From: Setomelanomma holmii
Lineage: Eukaryota; Ascomycota; Dothideomycetes; Pleosporales; Phaeosphaeriaceae
Assembly (NCBI GenBank): GCA_010015745.1
Contig: ML978335.1
Coordinates: 1 to 42,110 of the forward strand
Length of the DNA stretch: 42,110 nt
Direction: 5' to 3'
Shown: positions 30,401-40,785 of the stretch, piece after piece
Numbering within the stretch: the first letter of the stretch is position 1
Layout: each line of letters begins with the position of its first letter
The notes under the pieces: generated by a model
Databases searched by the model: none
The model's input: only the letters and a program-made list of their open reading frames with translations
Told to the model about the DNA's origin: nothing
Program-made: the position numbers and the translations under genes

Positions 30401-31864
30401 AAGAAGCAGGAGCCGGATTTTGGACGCGCCATCGTCAAGCGAGCCGAACAGACGACACCTTACCTGCCCTCTTACGTTGTCGCTAGACAGCTCAACATGC
30501 CACCTCTGGCATTGTCCAAGTTGACCTCGGCTTTTAACGTGACCTCCAGCGGCCTCAAGTTGAACCTAGGTCTAAATCTCAAATTTGAGGCAAAGAAACT
30601 GAAGGTCCTTGGCTATTCAAGGAAGTCGCCAAATGGCTGGGAATACAGCCAAAAAGCGATTGACCTTCTTGCTCAGTATATGATCAAGTTCCCCGATTTC
30701 GTAGCTGCCATCATCAACAATCCAACTGGCGATGGATGGCAAGACACCGACTTCTATGCACCAGAAGTCGCAAAGCAGAAGGTCAAGGAGATTGGCTCCT
30801 GGTTGAAGGAATTCCAGACCAAGAGTTTTGAGAAAGTTCCACTCGATGCCGAGCAACTCGACTCTGACACTGTCAAGTTGATTGAACAGGCAGCTGACGC
30901 AAACCTGCCCATCACCCAGGACGTGGAGGCCAAGAAGATCGGCAAGGTACCACGCAATGCTCTGCTGAAGCCGTCTGATGCCGAGCAACGTCTGCATGAC
31001 CAGCAGTTCACCATTGGCGACCGCATTGTCTATGTTCAAGACTCTGGAAGAGTGCCCATCGGTTCAGCCGGTACAGTCATTGGTAAAACAAGGACTGCCC
31101 GTGTCTTGCTTTTGGATGTCGTCTTTGATGCGACCTTCATGAGCGGCACATCGCTCGGCGACCGATGCTCTCCCTTCCGAGGCTCCACTGTCCCAGCTAC
31201 CGCAGTTTTGAACATGACGGACCGTCAGGTCGTATCTTACTCAACTGCAGCCGCGGCAAAGCGTCCACAACAAACCTCCCAGCCGTACGCTATGCCCCGC
31301 CTTGGTGTCCCTGGTGGGCCACAGCTTGTACCAGCAAACACACCACCGCCTCTGCGTGGCTCATACCGTGGCGCTTTCGGTGGCGCAAACGGCAACGGAG
31401 CCTCGCGCGGACGCGGTGGTGGTATGGCTCCTCGACAGAATGACGCGCCCCAGCAGTCCGAGCAGTCTCAACAGACCTTGCCCATCCATGGTGGACCACC
31501 TCGAGGTGGGCGTGGCGGCTTCGCTCCTCGGGGCCAAGCGGATGGATATCAGTTCCGATCGCAGAATCAGAATCCTAATGGCAATCACAGCATGCGTGGA
31601 CGCGGTGGCGCCCAAGATTTCGTCCCTCGTGGTCGAGGAGGCTTCAAGGGCAACCGCGGGGGCTTCACTGTGATTGACAACAGTGATCCCACTGAAGGTG
31701 TGGTTCCAAACAATCCCAACTTCCGGCCGCAGAACTATTCGAACGTGCCGCCGCCAGCAAACCTGGATGCTCGGGGAGGTCGAGGCCGCGGCCGTGGACG
31801 AGGAGGCTTTCGAGGACGTGGTGGTCCGAGGGGAGCTGCAGCTGCGCCCGCCGACACACAATAG
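27484..31864 (+). CDS. XRN1: 5'-3' exoribonuclease 1 (cytoplasmic mRNA decay)
   Basis: Two exons, 27484-27582 and 27632-31864, give 1443 residues. The intron (49 nt, GTTCGT..GCAG) joins DCLY to LDMNGIIHNCTH. The enzyme degrades decapped, 5'-monophosphorylated RNA in the cytoplasm. Catalytic acids fall exactly where yeast Xrn1 has them: Asp35, Asp86 (AIDGVAPRAKMNQQR), Glu176 and Glu178 (PGEGEHKVMEY), Asp206 and Asp208 (YGLDADLIMLG), with the last Asp in FFVGNDFLPNLPHL near 294. The PAZ/Tudor-like, winged-helix and SH3-like regions occupy the middle. From about residue 1290 the tail is Gly/Arg-rich with many RGG/RGRG repeats, likely RNA binding and arginine methylated. The open frame upstream of 27484 is not coding. 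Cytoplasmic Xrn1 rather than nuclear Rat1 is indicated by length and C-terminal domains. Confidence 0.96.
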
Positions 31865-32275
31865 ACGCGACATGGACTGGATTTGCGCGCTGAGTGTAAC
31901 GGACGGGAGAAAATGATGGAACGAAGATAGCGAAGCTTACGTTGTCTTCATTGTTTCATTGATACCGGTAGATAGCCAGACTTCAGTCGGATCATCCATT
32001 CATGAGACTTAATCATCTCTCTTATGATGTGCTAGACCAAATCGAATGCTTGTGAGCGTTCAGTTAAGACATTAGACCCTGGTCACGCTAGATTTGACGT
32101 AGCGGGTCTCGTAGGGCTGAGCTCCGACCTCCGCGCCAGCTCCGCAACGTGTTAGGACCACCGAGTACCTAGCACTCCACCTCTACAAAGCTAATCTCAG
32201 TTCAACCACACAATTCTCAAGCTATTGCGCTCTTTCCACCTCTACCCTTCGGAGCGTCAGCTTTCTTCACCAATA
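31865..32275. other. Intergenic region between XRN1 and SPC3
   Basis: Three-prime end of XRN1 and promoter/leader of SPC3, both plus strand, about 410 bases. No other feature recognised. Confidence 0.5.
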
Positions 32276-33134
32276 ATGCATTCCGCACTTGTGCGGCTGC
32301 AGAATGTCTTCGGCTTCTTCACAACAGTCGCCTTTACCGTCGCGGCCGTCATTGCGCTCAGCAGCTTCATAACACCTCAAAGCCCCAGCGCTAGCGTCCG
32401 GCTACGCAATGTCCAAGTTGTCAAGGGTCGCCCGCACTACTACAGCATGAAGAAGGAGGAATACGCACATGTTAAGTTCGACCTCGACACCGGTACACGC
32501 TTCCCTCTCTACTCACTACCGAACATGCACTAATACGAGTACCACAGATCTCACCACCCTCTTCAACTGGAACACCAAACAAGTCTTCCTCTACCTCAAA
32601 GCCATCTACCCCTCCACCCGCGCCTCCGAACCCCCATCCGAAGCCATCATCTGGGACGCCATCCTGGCCTCGTCCACCGCGCCCTGGCACCAAAACCACT
32701 ACATCCACCCGGACCCAAAATCCAAATCAAAAGTCCTTCCCAAAAAATCCAAAAAAGCGCAAGCAGCCGCGAAAGCGAAAAAGGGTAATACAAAGACCGT
32801 TGAGGATTTGCTCTACCCGCGCGGCGAACTGCATCTCGATACCCAGCGCCCGAAATACCAAATCACAGATATCACGGGCAAGCTGCAGAACCGCACGGAT
32901 GTAGTGCTCGAGCTGGGCTGGAATGTGCAGCCGTGGGTGGGCGCGCTGACGTGGACGAACTGGGAGAAGCTGGGCGCGTGGCAGGGCTTGAAGGGGGGCA
33001 AGAGTGAGACGTTTGAGTTTCCGACGATTGGAGCGAAGATGGTGGTTAGTAAGAAGGAGTTGGAGACGGAGAAGGGGGGTGAGGGGTATAGGTTGGAAGT
33101 TGGGGGGGAGGCGCCAAGACGGAAGAATGCGTGA
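32276..33134 (+). CDS. SPC3: Signal peptidase complex subunit 3
   Basis: Exons 32276-32492 and 32548-33134 (intron 55 nt, with an actaat branch) give 267 residues. SPC3 is the essential ER membrane partner of the Sec11 catalytic subunit and helps cleave signal peptides in the lumen. The N-terminus has one membrane segment (about residues 12-32, FGFFTTVAFTVAAVIALSSF), then a lumenal domain with VKFDLDTDLTTLFNWNTKQVFLYL, the family signature, split by the intron at D-T/D. QNRTDVVLELGWNVQPWVGALTW is the second conserved block and NRT a likely glycosylation site. A Lys-rich insert (about residues 130-155, KSKSKVLPKKSKKAQAAAKAKKG) makes the protein longer than yeast Spc3. The start gives the membrane segment its usual position. 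Confidence 0.94.
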
Positions 33135-33712
33135 GATGGGACTACCAGCGGTTGGTGCTTCAGTCAGGCGAGATCAGTGTTCCTTCTTCACACTACCTGG
33201 GCAACTTCTGGATGCGGCCATTGTCATCTTCACATGATGTGCTTCGAGCCTATACCAAGAAGATACATCATTGTATACCGCAGTTACCGTCGTGACACTA
33301 GCCATTCGGCTTGCTCGCCTACAGGATATGTCTCCCGAATTCCAGTGTGGGTCTATTTGCGACGATCTGTTTAATCATTTGCCAATGTACTTCCCGAGTG
33401 CGTGAAGGAGATAAAGTTGCAGCTTGCAGCCTGGGAAAATTTAGGCGTTGTGGGCTTACGCCTTTTAATCACTCTGAAAGATGGAACACAATTCCAAACA
33501 TCACATGATTGAATTTAATCAACCGCTTTATCGTACAAGTATGCTAAGTGAATGGTCGTGGATTACAAGACTAGAATAAGTAAACATATTACATACACAA
33601 CCGAACAAGTCACAAACACCGAAAACACAATCTCAGTATCGTACATCCCATCATTTCAGAGCAACATGAATGAAAGTATCCGCCCAATCCACCCCCAAGT
33701 CCTTGAAATTAC
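33135..33712. other. Convergent intergenic region
   Basis: Three-prime flanks of SPC3 and of the CAP-domain gene, about 580 bases, rather AT-rich near 33500-33640. No gene recognised. Confidence 0.5.
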
Positions 33713-34897
33713 TTAATCCAACCAACTACCCAGGTTCGTTGAGGAAATAGGCAGCCCAACGTTCGCACCATACTCGTTCCCGATGTTCCCCGGCGGCGCA
33801 TAATTGCACACCGTGAACTTATTGAGCGTTGATGATGCACCATTGACGACCATACTGTTGCCGCAGTCCAGTGATACACATCCAATACTCGTCGTGCCCT
33901 TCCACAGCATTTGCGTCAAGTGTCCGACACTATGAAACACTGAGTCTGGAACGTCGGTGGCGCCGAAGTAAGGCACCATGTGTGGGAATTCCGACTTGTA
34001 CCAAAACTCTGTAATCGCGGAGGTTACGTTGATGTAGTTTCCCGAGGTGGTGAAGATGTTTTGCCCCTCGCGCACGCCAGTCGGAATGTAGTGCGCGAAA
34101 GTGCATGTTTGGGCGGCGAGGCGGGCGTTGGCTTCACATGTTGTGTCCCAGACGAGCGGGCCGGCGCCGTGGTTTGCGCGGGCGGTGTTGTGGCGGTAAA
34201 GGACGGCGGCTTGGTAGTCTGGGCCGGAGGAGAAGGTTGCTTGTGTGGGTCCGGAGATGTGTGCTGGGCCTACGGCAGATGGGGTGGAAGGCTGGGGTGC
34301 AGGGGCCCGAGATGAGCTTGGTGCAACGACTGGCCTGGTGGCGGAAGAGGGTTGTTGAAGGGGATTTCCAACTACGACCGAGGAGTTTGGGACTGCGGCC
34401 GGTCTGCTGGGAGATACGACTGGCTGAACTGGCGTGGGCGAGCGAAGTGGACTCGGCGCGACAATTGGTCTGAACGAAGATGGCTGCGGTAGCGGCGAAG
34501 GTGAACGCAGCGGACTTGGAGAAACGACTCCCCTCGTAGTAGACACCTGCAGCGGAGGTGTAGGCAAATGCGCTGGACTAGAGGCAGCGACACCTCTAGT
34601 CGGGGAGATCACTGGCCGAGGTGTCGGCGTGAGTCTGCGGGACGAGCTTGTGATAGCTGCCACTGCTGGAGGAGCCGCCTGAGGTTGTCCCTGGGGTAGC
34701 GACACGCCAGACGGAAGTGGAACGTCTAGAAAATGGCTATGGATCCATGACCAGTATAACGACTCGTACCACAACAGGGTAGGCGCTTGGCGTGGTCCAA
34801 GTGCCGCATTCGCTTCCACGGCTGGCATGCCCACAGGTTCAGGCCTAGCAAGTACGCCAGCGGCCAGAGTCGAAGTTAGGCGCATGGAAGAACGCAT
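33713..34897 (-). CDS. Secreted CAP/SCP (PR-1-like) protein with long Pro/Ser linker
   Basis: An intronless frame of 394 codons. A short N-terminal hydrophobic segment (MRSSMRLTSTLAAGVLA) is a likely signal peptide. Residues about 75-215 form a Pro/Ser/Ala-rich linker with repeated RPVVAPS and PSPLRSP units, probably O-glycosylated. The CAP domain spans about 225-385: LYRHNTARANHGAGPLVWD (His236), CTFAHYIPTGVREGQNIF (His269), GHLTQMLWKGTTSIGC (His326) and FTVCNYAPPGNIG, so the usual CAP cavity residues are present. Fungal relatives such as yeast Pry1 bind and export sterols or lipids and several PR-1-like proteins are virulence factors; which applies here is unknown. The long linker is unusual compared with Pry-type proteins of about 300 residues. 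Confidence 0.9.
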   Translation of the reverse strand: MRSSMRLTSTLAAGVLARPEPVGMPAVEANAALGPRQAPTLLWYESLYWSWIHSHFLDVPLPSGVSLPQGQPQAAPPAVAAITSSSRRLTPTPRPVISPTRGVAASSPAHLPTPPLQVSTTRGVVSPSPLRSPSPLPQPSSFRPIVAPSPLRSPTPVQPVVSPSRPAAVPNSSVVVGNPLQQPSSATRPVVAPSSSRAPAPQPSTPSAVGPAHISGPTQATFSSGPDYQAAVLYRHNTARANHGAGPLVWDTTCEANARLAAQTCTFAHYIPTGVREGQNIFTTSGNYINVTSAITEFWYKSEFPHMVPYFGATDVPDSVFHSVGHLTQMLWKGTTSIGCVSLDCGNSMVVNGASSTLNKFTVCNYAPPGNIGNEYGANVGLPISSTNLGSWLD

Positions 34898-35979
34898 CGT
34901 TGTGGTGGATTCTTAGAGATCTTGAAGTTAAAGTGGTAGTAGCACGGTGTGGGTTTGATTCCCAAGCACCGTTGATAGAAGTACTGCTTGACTGAAGAGA
35001 TGATTGGAAGAGATGTTGATGAAGAATCTGAAGTCTGATGGAATGTCATCAATCTATATATCTTGTTGATATTGCCACCTTCGGAGGATTATGGTGAAGA
35101 CGAGGAGGAGTGGTACGCCTGTAGTCCATGGACTTAACGACTAATGGAATGTAAAACAAAGGAATGTGTATATTGGCCGAGTATGATATGGTCAAAAGCG
35201 TCATCACTGCCTGGAGAATTGTGATATTGATAACGGAGATATGGGAGATCGACAGTTGTGTGGTGCTCGATCGTATTTTGAAGTTGGCGAGTGACGAAAT
35301 TGCGCAGGGTGTAAAGAGAGGCTCGGGTAAAGCGAAGTGGAACGAACAACATCCGACATGACAGCGGCTACCATTGCCGCGAAGCATCGTGGAGATAGTA
35401 TAGGCGGTGCGCTTTGTCTGGTTGTGTTGTTGCGTTCAGCTATCGATAACATGTTCTGGGTGGAGATGTCGTTGGCGGGCAACGGACAGAGCGAATCAGG
35501 AAAGGCACCATTGGCGCTAGGCCAGAAGCAGCCACTACCATGTGCATCATCACTGACGACACTTCATGAAACCGGAACTCTAGTCACCTCGAACGCTGCT
35601 GCCGCAATATCCTCGAGCGCGTCCATAGCAATAGGGGACTACATGTTGGACATTCTGAACTCTGTGTCAGAATTGTGTATGGGCCGCAATAACCTTCGAA
35701 GCCTACACGTATTCCACTTCGTAGACTTCGAGAATTACGGATTTGTGTAATACGCCTCCAGCTATCTCCCATGAACCTGCGGAGCAACTGAGACCAGCCG
35801 ATTGTGCTTGCGTCAAGAGTCGCCTCTCGCTCTCTTTGCACTAGACCACCCGGCTGCCTGGTCAATCGGCCCTTGAGAACGTCAACCGATATCTTGAAGG
35901 CCGCAAACAGACTTAGTTACCCAAGTACACAAAGAGGCTAGCTCAATTCTTCTAGAATCGCCCATGTGACTTGACGTAA
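34898..35979. other. Gene-poor region
   Basis: Holds the promoter of the CAP gene and about 1 kb without a supported gene. A 137-codon plus-strand frame (35337-35750) has no recognised motif. Confidence 0.45.
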
Positions 35980-36255
35980 GGAACGCGTGCCCCTAGGGAT
36001 GGACCACGCGACTGCCCCTCCCGAGACTTTGCGATCAGCAGTGAGACACCTAAGAACTTCCAGAACGAACTTATCTCCGTGTCGTTTCTGATTATGCCAT
36101 ACCTAGAAGAGCAGTATCTCCGATTTCTACACCATTCCAGTACATTCGTAACGAGTGACGTAGGTCGCGATTCGATCTTCTTCACCAGCCCGATCGAACA
36201 TCTCGGGCTCTCGCACATCCGTGACGTGAACGTGAAGAACTTAGATACCCCGTGA
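35980..36255 (+). pseudogene. Possible remnant of an F-box/LRR-type protein
   Basis: This stretch is open between TAA (35977) and TGA (36253) without an early ATG. It reads ETPKNFQNELISVSFLIMPYLEEQ, then FFTSPIEHLGLSHIRDVNVKNL. The pattern of a leucine-rich segment after MPxLEE is common in fungal F-box proteins that end in leucine-rich repeats. No start, splice sites or continuing domain are present, so it can only be a fragment. A chance open frame cannot be excluded. Confidence 0.3.
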
Positions 36256-37205
36256 TGTTACCCACCGAGCCTACGCATCCCATCCATGAGTCGGACCGTG
36301 TACTTGGGTCTGCGGGTATATGGACACATGAAGCTCTCGATGCGAATGTCATGTGTGGGCCAGAAACTATCAGCACCACAGTTGCTGCCGCACTCAGCAA
36401 CGATCTGTTCGGCGACATGCATCGTGAAGATTCCGAGAAGATCGAAATCTACACAGCTATCATTTTCCAGAACATGCAACTGCGAATCGCACTTTTGGTG
36501 CTCGATGTGCCAGAAAATGTGACGTGGACGTGCATCAACACAGCATATTCATGTTATATTTGCTGCCACCTGCAAATGCCTTGATCAAATAATTTGAGTT
36601 CAAGCCTACAGTCACCTTCAAAGGACAGAACGAAGAGCCTTGCTCATATTGGCATATCGTCGATAGGTACTTTCTTCACACGAGATTTTCCATGCATCGA
36701 TGCGAGAGCATCGCAGTACAATATGTAGTACATTGCTTCTAAACGATCCCTACAATTGGAAGTCAACGGGTGCCTGTTTCTTTCTGTAGATCTACCCTTT
36801 CATTCTCTGAGCACTATTGTGTGATACGGCGCCGGTAAATTGGATAAATTGTTTTTCAAGATTGTGTTCCATTTTACTTAGGCCAATTTAACTTCCAGGT
36901 GATTTAAAGGATAAGAGGTGTAGGCCTACATTGCTCGATCGCAGGCTGTATGCTGTCCAGTAAAGTAAACCTGTCTCATTCAAGCACGAAGAAAATGAAT
37001 TGACAGAAATCTCAAAGAAATCGTCCCATAGGTACGCCTCGGAGACTGAAATAGAGTCGTTTCCCGTGCCGAGCGAGGGGTTTATCCCTATGACGTGTCT
37101 CCATCAAATACCTTTGAGCCAGAATTGCCAGTCGTCGGCCACTGACGCTAGCCGCACCAATCACTCCATCAAAAGCACAACAAGCAGGTGATGCTTTCGG
37201 CCATA
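36256..37205. other. Intergenic region
   Basis: About 950 bases, AT-rich around 36560-36920, with no supported gene. It lies just beyond the 3' end of the long minus-strand gene. Confidence 0.45.
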
Positions 37206-40200
37206 TCATAGTGCTGGACAGCCCCAGCCGCCAGCGGACGATGTCGGTGATGCTACGCGCGAGCGCATCTCGCTGGGGCTTCGATAGCCCGACATTGACG
37301 ATGGATCTGTAGGCCGTGCCTTACCTCCGCCACAGCCCCAGCCGTTAATGGCAGTGTTTGGCGAAGCCACACGTAAGTGCTCCTTGCGGGTATACGGAGC
37401 GACCTCACACATGCTCTCATCATCGCCCTGCACCTCCTCTTCCTCAATTTCCTCCTCCTCTTCTCCAACGTGCATGTCTTTAGCAAAGTCGAAGGCATCC
37501 TGTAGTTCAATCCGATCACCGAGACCCTTCTCTTGAACCCACTTCCACACTTTCTTCGCTGGACCTTCGAGGATGGACTTCTCTGGACCTGTGACGTTAG
37601 AACTGTCGACCGAGATGGAGATGATCTGATCGCCGTGTTCGACGATGGCCCAGTAGGTCACGGTGTACGGTTCGATGGCAGATGAAGGAGCTGAACGCTC
37701 GGATCCAGAGTAGGTGTTGGGACCATTGTTGGCACCCAAGTTTGGTGCATTGCGGCGGCTGAAGAAGTCGAAAGCTGGCTCAGAGTCGACACCCGAACCA
37801 AGCTCCTCCACATCTCCTTCGTTCTCCTTCGGATCTTCGCCCGGCTGACCCCGGCAATTGCCAAAGTGTACATGACAGTCATCTACGTGGCCCCAACCGC
37901 CACCATCTTGCTCAATGCTCCTAGACGCGTGACCCCAGCATTCGGTCCCGCCGGCGTCAAGATCGTGTCCACGAAGACCAACTAGACAACAGTGACACTG
38001 ACCTGGATTGCAAGCGCCGCAACGGATGGAGCAGTGTTCATTACTTGCACGCTCGGTGTCGTTAGAACCACAGCCAGCATCGGCATCATTGCCCCAGGCA
38101 TGGCTGTCTTGCTCTGTGAAGCTGTCTTCAGCACCCGAGGACTCATTAGGAAGAACTTCAAACGAAACGAATGCTAAGCTGGCAGGGTCGTCGTTCTCCT
38201 TCTCTGCAAGTACAGTCCTGCTCTGCTCAGCATTGCTCTTCTTGGTAATGTACTTATGAGTCTTGTTATCCTTGTCAGACTTTCGACCCCAACCCCTGGA
38301 CTTGATCTGCGCAAATCGCTTTTCGCATTCTTCCAGGCTGACCCCCAGTATGCTTGAAGCATTGTACCAACAAATGCCAGACTCGAAGCTTCTCCAGTGG
38401 AGTAGACACTTATCTGCCTCTCCACTCCAAACAAAATCATGAACCCAGCAATTATGTATGTTTTGATGAGCAGTGATGCACTCAAAGGCGTTCACAAGTT
38501 GGACAGTTTCTTTAGGACTCCATGCGACGCGGTGCCTGAAGCGCTCCAGAAGAGTCTTGTGATCGACTGTACGGAAATGCTGAAGATTGAGCAGATCCAT
38601 CGCGTCTCGGAACCAGGGTTTCGTGAACGCATTCTGAACGATAGTGCTGGTGCTTTCGCGATCAGTGAACGAGGAACGGTCGCCTTGCGCATCTTGCTTG
38701 ATGTCGCTAGATAAATCACTCCAGTGGCTGCCCATGCGTTCCGGATCATTTGGCATTGTCGTCCGATGACTGACCACCGGCTTTCTCTTTGCGGTCTTCT
38801 GATTCTCGTCTTTGGTGGTGGTGGAGGAGATAGCGACGTTTGGACGATGTGCTGCCGCCTCGAAGAGTATATCGAGAGCTTTTTTGTTGCGTTCATACAA
38901 CTCACCAGAAGTTCCAGAAATGTCACGGTGGGTGGCATGGGTGCAATGCTGGTTGCTCTGTTCTGGATGATTAGGCTGTATAACCCAGTCGTGGTGCCTC
39001 TTGACCCTTATAGGAGTGAGATCATCTTGCTCTGAGGATTCGGGGTGCTTCGTGTGCTGCTTGATGACGGCCGACTTGACTTCAGCGTGAGGTTCAGTCG
39101 CATAGCTACCCATAGCTGGCTTCGGTGTGGTAGAGCGCTCAGGCGAAATGACAGCACTGTCTGCAGTACGCGAACCGACATGATCGAGACACTCATCGCA
39201 CTGGCACCATTCATCAGTGCCATGTGGCTGCTCTTCTTCGCCGTCGTTCGGGATACCCCAACCAACGGAAGAAGGCCCCTGTTCGACTTGCTCTTGCAGA
39301 AGGCTATCGTACCAGTCGGGCTTGCAGTGATCGCAGCCCCAATCACCACAAATACGGCAATGCTGGTCGGCCGCTACAGCCTCGTCTGCGCAATGGTTGA
39401 GGGTCTGGACAGGAGAATCGGGTGTCACTGGGCGGGCATAGCGGCGAGCACTAGCCACATGACGGTCTTGGCTGCGCATCTGCGCCTGTACTTCTTCAAG
39501 CGTGTTGAGCTTCGGAGACACACCTTGTACGATTCGATCGATGAAGTCTTGTGTATGCTCGCTGAGATCCTTGTCTGGGGATGCGTTTAGTGGAGAGAAC
39601 TGCGTACTCGGATCGCTGATGGCGGCGATGTTGACTTGGTTCCTTGAACGTGCCATGGTTCTACCTAACAGTTTCCTCAACCTTTCGACATTGACCGCGC
39701 CTCTACTTGTTGTGTTCCCACGGGCGTCGTTGATGGGACTTTGGGAAACAATTTCGAGCGAGGTGGACCACTTCTTCAGGTCGATGCTGGTCTTGGGCTG
39801 CTGATTAGCAGCTTTGTCATCACCTTCAAGCCAATGAACAACCTCAACAGGTCCGTTCCTGTCGCTATAGGTAAATGGAGGCATGACGATATTGTTGTTC
39901 TGACTGGCCTGGCAACCCTTGACCCGAGTTCGCTGGTCCTGATTCTCTCTCACCTGCTCGACCTTCTTCACCGTACTGCGCTTCATTTTCACCAAATCTC
40001 GCGGCAGATCAACGACTCCAGCCACGAGTGAACCGTTGTGCATGACGTACGCGCCTGGAGCAGCCTCCTTGGTCCTTGAGTCGGTCACGAAGACATCTGC
40101 CTTGTCGAGGGTCTCCAGGAATTCCTCTTTGCCGCACATGGTCTTAGGAGGATTGGGGCGCATAGCTTCGGTGAGGTGTTTAAGAATGGCGGAAGACACT

Positions 40201-40403
40201 GCAGAGCCTAGAGGGTTGCCAACGACACGAACTTGAGCTAACGTAGAATTCCAGTCGGGGTCAGGGAAGATGAAATCGTTCAGCTTGGGCTCATTCGGCT
40301 GTTCTGGAGACGAGGTCGGGACCGAGGCGGGCGGGGTGTAACCAGGTTCTGACGAGTCGCTATCGGACTCGCAGTAGGCACCGGGAGGTCGAGACGGATC
40401 CAT
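37206..40403 (-). CDS. Large hypothetical protein with two Cys clusters and WG motifs
   Basis: A single 1065-codon frame without introns, starting MDPSRPPGAYCESDSD. Most of the chain looks disordered. Cys cluster 1 (residues 338-405) contains HCRICGDWGCDHC and WCQCDEC; cluster 2 (791-850) contains CSIRCGACNPGQCHCC, ECWGH and CHVHFGNC. Both could bind zinc. Between them a helical part (595-705) has FTKPWFRDAMDLLNLQHF, RVAWSPKETVQLVNAF and CWYNASSILGVSLEECEKRFAQI, which is reminiscent of a Myb/SANT-type fold. A conserved-looking YTVTYWAIVEHGDQIISISVDSS and KVWKWVQEKGLGDRI block (913-965) precedes an acidic stretch and a tail with two GWGC motifs (1021-1024, 1059-1062). I do not know the family; a nuclear or chromatin role is a guess from the Cys clusters and helical part. 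Confidence 0.78.
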   Translation of the reverse strand: MDPSRPPGAYCESDSDSSEPGYTPPASVPTSSPEQPNEPKLNDFIFPDPDWNSTLAQVRVVGNPLGSAVSSAILKHLTEAMRPNPPKTMCGKEEFLETLDKADVFVTDSRTKEAAPGAYVMHNGSLVAGVVDLPRDLVKMKRSTVKKVEQVRENQDQRTRVKGCQASQNNNIVMPPFTYSDRNGPVEVVHWLEGDDKAANQQPKTSIDLKKWSTSLEIVSQSPINDARGNTTSRGAVNVERLRKLLGRTMARSRNQVNIAAISDPSTQFSPLNASPDKDLSEHTQDFIDRIVQGVSPKLNTLEEVQAQMRSQDRHVASARRYARPVTPDSPVQTLNHCADEAVAADQHCRICGDWGCDHCKPDWYDSLLQEQVEQGPSSVGWGIPNDGEEEQPHGTDEWCQCDECLDHVGSRTADSAVISPERSTTPKPAMGSYATEPHAEVKSAVIKQHTKHPESSEQDDLTPIRVKRHHDWVIQPNHPEQSNQHCTHATHRDISGTSGELYERNKKALDILFEAAAHRPNVAISSTTTKDENQKTAKRKPVVSHRTTMPNDPERMGSHWSDLSSDIKQDAQGDRSSFTDRESTSTIVQNAFTKPWFRDAMDLLNLQHFRTVDHKTLLERFRHRVAWSPKETVQLVNAFECITAHQNIHNCWVHDFVWSGEADKCLLHWRSFESGICWYNASSILGVSLEECEKRFAQIKSRGWGRKSDKDNKTHKYITKKSNAEQSRTVLAEKENDDPASLAFVSFEVLPNESSGAEDSFTEQDSHAWGNDADAGCGSNDTERASNEHCSIRCGACNPGQCHCCLVGLRGHDLDAGGTECWGHASRSIEQDGGGWGHVDDCHVHFGNCRGQPGEDPKENEGDVEELGSGVDSEPAFDFFSRRNAPNLGANNGPNTYSGSERSAPSSAIEPYTVTYWAIVEHGDQIISISVDSSNVTGPEKSILEGPAKKVWKWVQEKGLGDRIELQDAFDFAKDMHVGEEEEEIEEEEVQGDDESMCEVAPYTRKEHLRVASPNTAINGWGCGGGKARPTDPSSMSGYRSPSEMRSRVASPTSSAGGWGCPAL

Positions 40404-40785
40404 GTTTGCGGACTAGGTGAGGTCAATTGGGAGTTCTGGCTGAATTGATTGTAAACCTTCTCTTGGGAGCTTGGCGAAGATGGTAGAGCAAGAGCGAGCT
40501 TGGAGGCTGGCGGGGTCGAGCTTATATATGTGGTCCTGTTGCGCGCTAGCTTCATTGCAGGTGAGAGTGAGAGAACGACGTGTGATTGAGATTGAGCACA
40601 AACTTTCGGGCAAGAGAATGACGACATCGAAACGGATCGATCCAAGTAAAGGTCAGCTGTGCTCCGTTTGTTTCGCGCGGTGGTAGTCAAGGTGAAGATG
40701 GGCGTCCTTCGAGGCTTACTGTAGCTCTGGATCATTGTGAGGAGAACCGAGCAGATATTCTACACGGTTCAGAGCAATTTCCCAC
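40404..40785. other. Intergenic region
   Basis: Promoter of the 1065-residue gene and the 3' flank of the PSI-domain gene, both minus strand. No other feature recognised. Confidence 0.45.

Noticed and set aside
34940..34975. tRNA-like B box (ggtttgattcc)
   Set aside because: The invariant C of the T-loop is T and no cloverleaf or A box could be drawn upstream.
35337..35750. 137-codon plus-strand frame
   Set aside because: No recognisable domain, signal peptide or splice context.
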